Translations under genes and position numbers: made by a program
Part shown: in pieces, positions 63,263 to 64,000 of the stretch
Layout: each line of letters starts with the position of its first letter
Position numbering within the stretch: the first letter of the stretch is position 1
Notes under the pieces: generated by a model
Seen by the model: only the letters and a program-made list of their open reading frames with translations
Told to the model about the DNA's origin: nothing
Database searches by the model: none
Source of the DNA: JAGPCK01 sp041675505
Lineage (GTDB): Bacteria; Bacteroidota; Bacteroidia; UKL13-3
DNA length: 64,000 bases
Assembly: GCA_041675505.1 (NCBI GenBank)
Contig: JBAYTR010000015.1
Coordinates: 29,122-93,121 of the forward strand
Direction: 5' to 3'

Positions 63263-64000
63263 ATGAAGAAAATCAATTTACTCTTGTCGGCTATGTTGCT
63301 TTGCACAATGGGTGTTTTGGCACAAAAGACCAAAACAATCAATGCAGGTGACATTACCACCAACACCACCTGGTACAGCGATACGTTGTATACCATTCAG
63401 GGGTATGTGTATGTGAAAAACAATGCAACACTTACCATTCAACCGGGTACCATCATTAAAGGAGACAAAAACTCAAAGGCTACCCTTATCATTACACGCA
63501 ATGGTAAAATCAATGCCAACGGAACTTCCACCCAACCTATTGTTTTCACTTCAGCACAGGTTGCCGGTTCACGTCAACCCGGTGATTGGGGTGGTATAGT
63601 AATATTAGGAAAAGCACGCATCAACCGCCCGACTGATTGCAGCACTTGCCCCGGCTCATCAGTAGCAGCAGGTGAAGCAGGAATTCAAAATGCCATTGAA
63701 GGTGATTTGGATAATGCATCAGGCGATGGTTTGTATGGTGGAACAGATGATAACCACAACTCAGGAACCTTACGTTATGTACGTATTGAATACGGAGGCG
63801 TAGTAATTACCCCCGGAAACGAAATCAACGGTTTAACTATGGGTGGAGTTGGTAAAGCAACACAAATAGACCACATCCAGGTTACACAAGCCAACGATGA
63901 CGGCTTCGAATGGTTTGGCGGAAACGTAGATGCCAAATACCTTATCTCTAACCGCAACATTGATGATGATTTGGATGTTGACTTTGGTTTCACCGGAAAA
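63263..64000 (+). CDS. Secreted beta-helix-like protein, truncated at the window edge
   Basis: The gene begins at ATG 63263 and runs off the window after 246 codons. It has a signal peptide (MKKINLLLSAMLLCTMGVLAQ) and a right-handed-beta-helix-like body: YTIQGYVYVKNNATLTIQPG, then GDWGGIVILGKARIN, then YVRIEYGGVVI, ITHIQ-like IDHIQVTQANDDGFEWFGG and YLISNRNIDDDLDVD. Such proteins in Bacteroidota usually end with a T9SS sorting domain, not visible here. It stands 161 bases after the TonB receptor gene, has its own terminator-separated promoter and the same repeat array, so the two probably share regulation. The role is unknown. Confidence 0.8.
   Translation, partial: MKKINLLLSAMLLCTMGVLAQKTKTINAGDITTNTTWYSDTLYTIQGYVYVKNNATLTIQPGTIIKGDKNSKATLIITRNGKINANGTSTQPIVFTSAQVAGSRQPGDWGGIVILGKARINRPTDCSTCPGSSVAAGEAGIQNAIEGDLDNASGDGLYGGTDDNHNSGTLRYVRIEYGGVVITPGNEINGLTMGGVGKATQIDHIQVTQANDDGFEWFGGNVDAKYLISNRNIDDDLDVDFGFTGK

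Overview
The window comes from a member of the phylum Bacteroidota. The evidence is: type IX secretion cargo (a giant protein with a gliding-motility-associated C-terminal module and a protein with a type A sorting tail); TonB-dependent receptors that begin with carboxypeptidase-like domains; an S46 dipeptidyl-peptidase; a Rho factor with a long Asn/Gly-rich insertion; and promoters of the Bacteroidota form TTTG/TTG-N19..20-TAnnTTTG. The lineage below phylum cannot be read safely; a free-living Chitinophagales- or Sphingobacteriales-like bacterium would fit. Gene density is high, no gap without a gene exceeds 300 bases, and I see no rRNA, tRNA or CRISPR array.

Layout. 1-15500: a truncated secreted protein, a DinB-fold protein, xerD facing aroQ, a beta-barrel protein, a tandem TonB_C protein, a glycosyltransferase, rho, pyruvate dehydrogenase E2, thyA, an outer-membrane protein, a TPP riboswitch followed by a TonB-dependent receptor, a ComF-like protein, a PagL-like lipid A deacylase and a membrane-anchored thioredoxin-fold protein. 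15500-21500: the giant T9SS protein and an M28 peptidase. 21469-27582: a tight five-gene minus-strand operon (ThiF/E1-like enzyme, GNAT-like acyltransferase, 7TMR-DISM histidine kinase, REC-histidine kinase, single REC protein), faced by a divergent REC gene. 27583-33940: a hydrolase, a barrel protein, a SRPBCC protein, purH, a winged-helix regulator with a membrane protein, and a T9SS cargo protein. 34047-36776: a complete 2,730-bp IS1595-type transposon with near-identical 25-bp ends, a perfect 8-bp target duplication, four passenger ORFs and a frameshifted transposase. 36786-56745: mostly housekeeping genes (acyl-CoA dehydrogenase; panD, a flippase-like gene and rfaE2; M16 peptidase, nitronate monooxygenase-like and sugar nucleotidyltransferase; S46 peptidase, DUF4920 and phospholipase C; dnaN; a lytic transglycosylase; purN; kbl). 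56800-60076: an arsenic operon, arsR-arsM-dinB-arsC-acr3, with two 16-bp palindromic operators. 60100-64000: a large TonB-dependent receptor and a secreted beta-helix protein, cut by the window edge, each preceded by four TTAACA-like repeats at about 11-bp spacing, the pattern of a Pho box.

The strongest candidates for undescribed biology are the ThiF/acyltransferase/sensor-kinase operon, which looks as if it could make and sense a small molecule, and the IS1595-type transposon whose cargo includes a small protein that fuses a sigma-region-4-like helix-turn-helix to an RNA-polymerase-alpha-CTD-like domain. The shared Pho-box-like arrays at the right end and the riboswitch-controlled receptor give testable substrate predictions.
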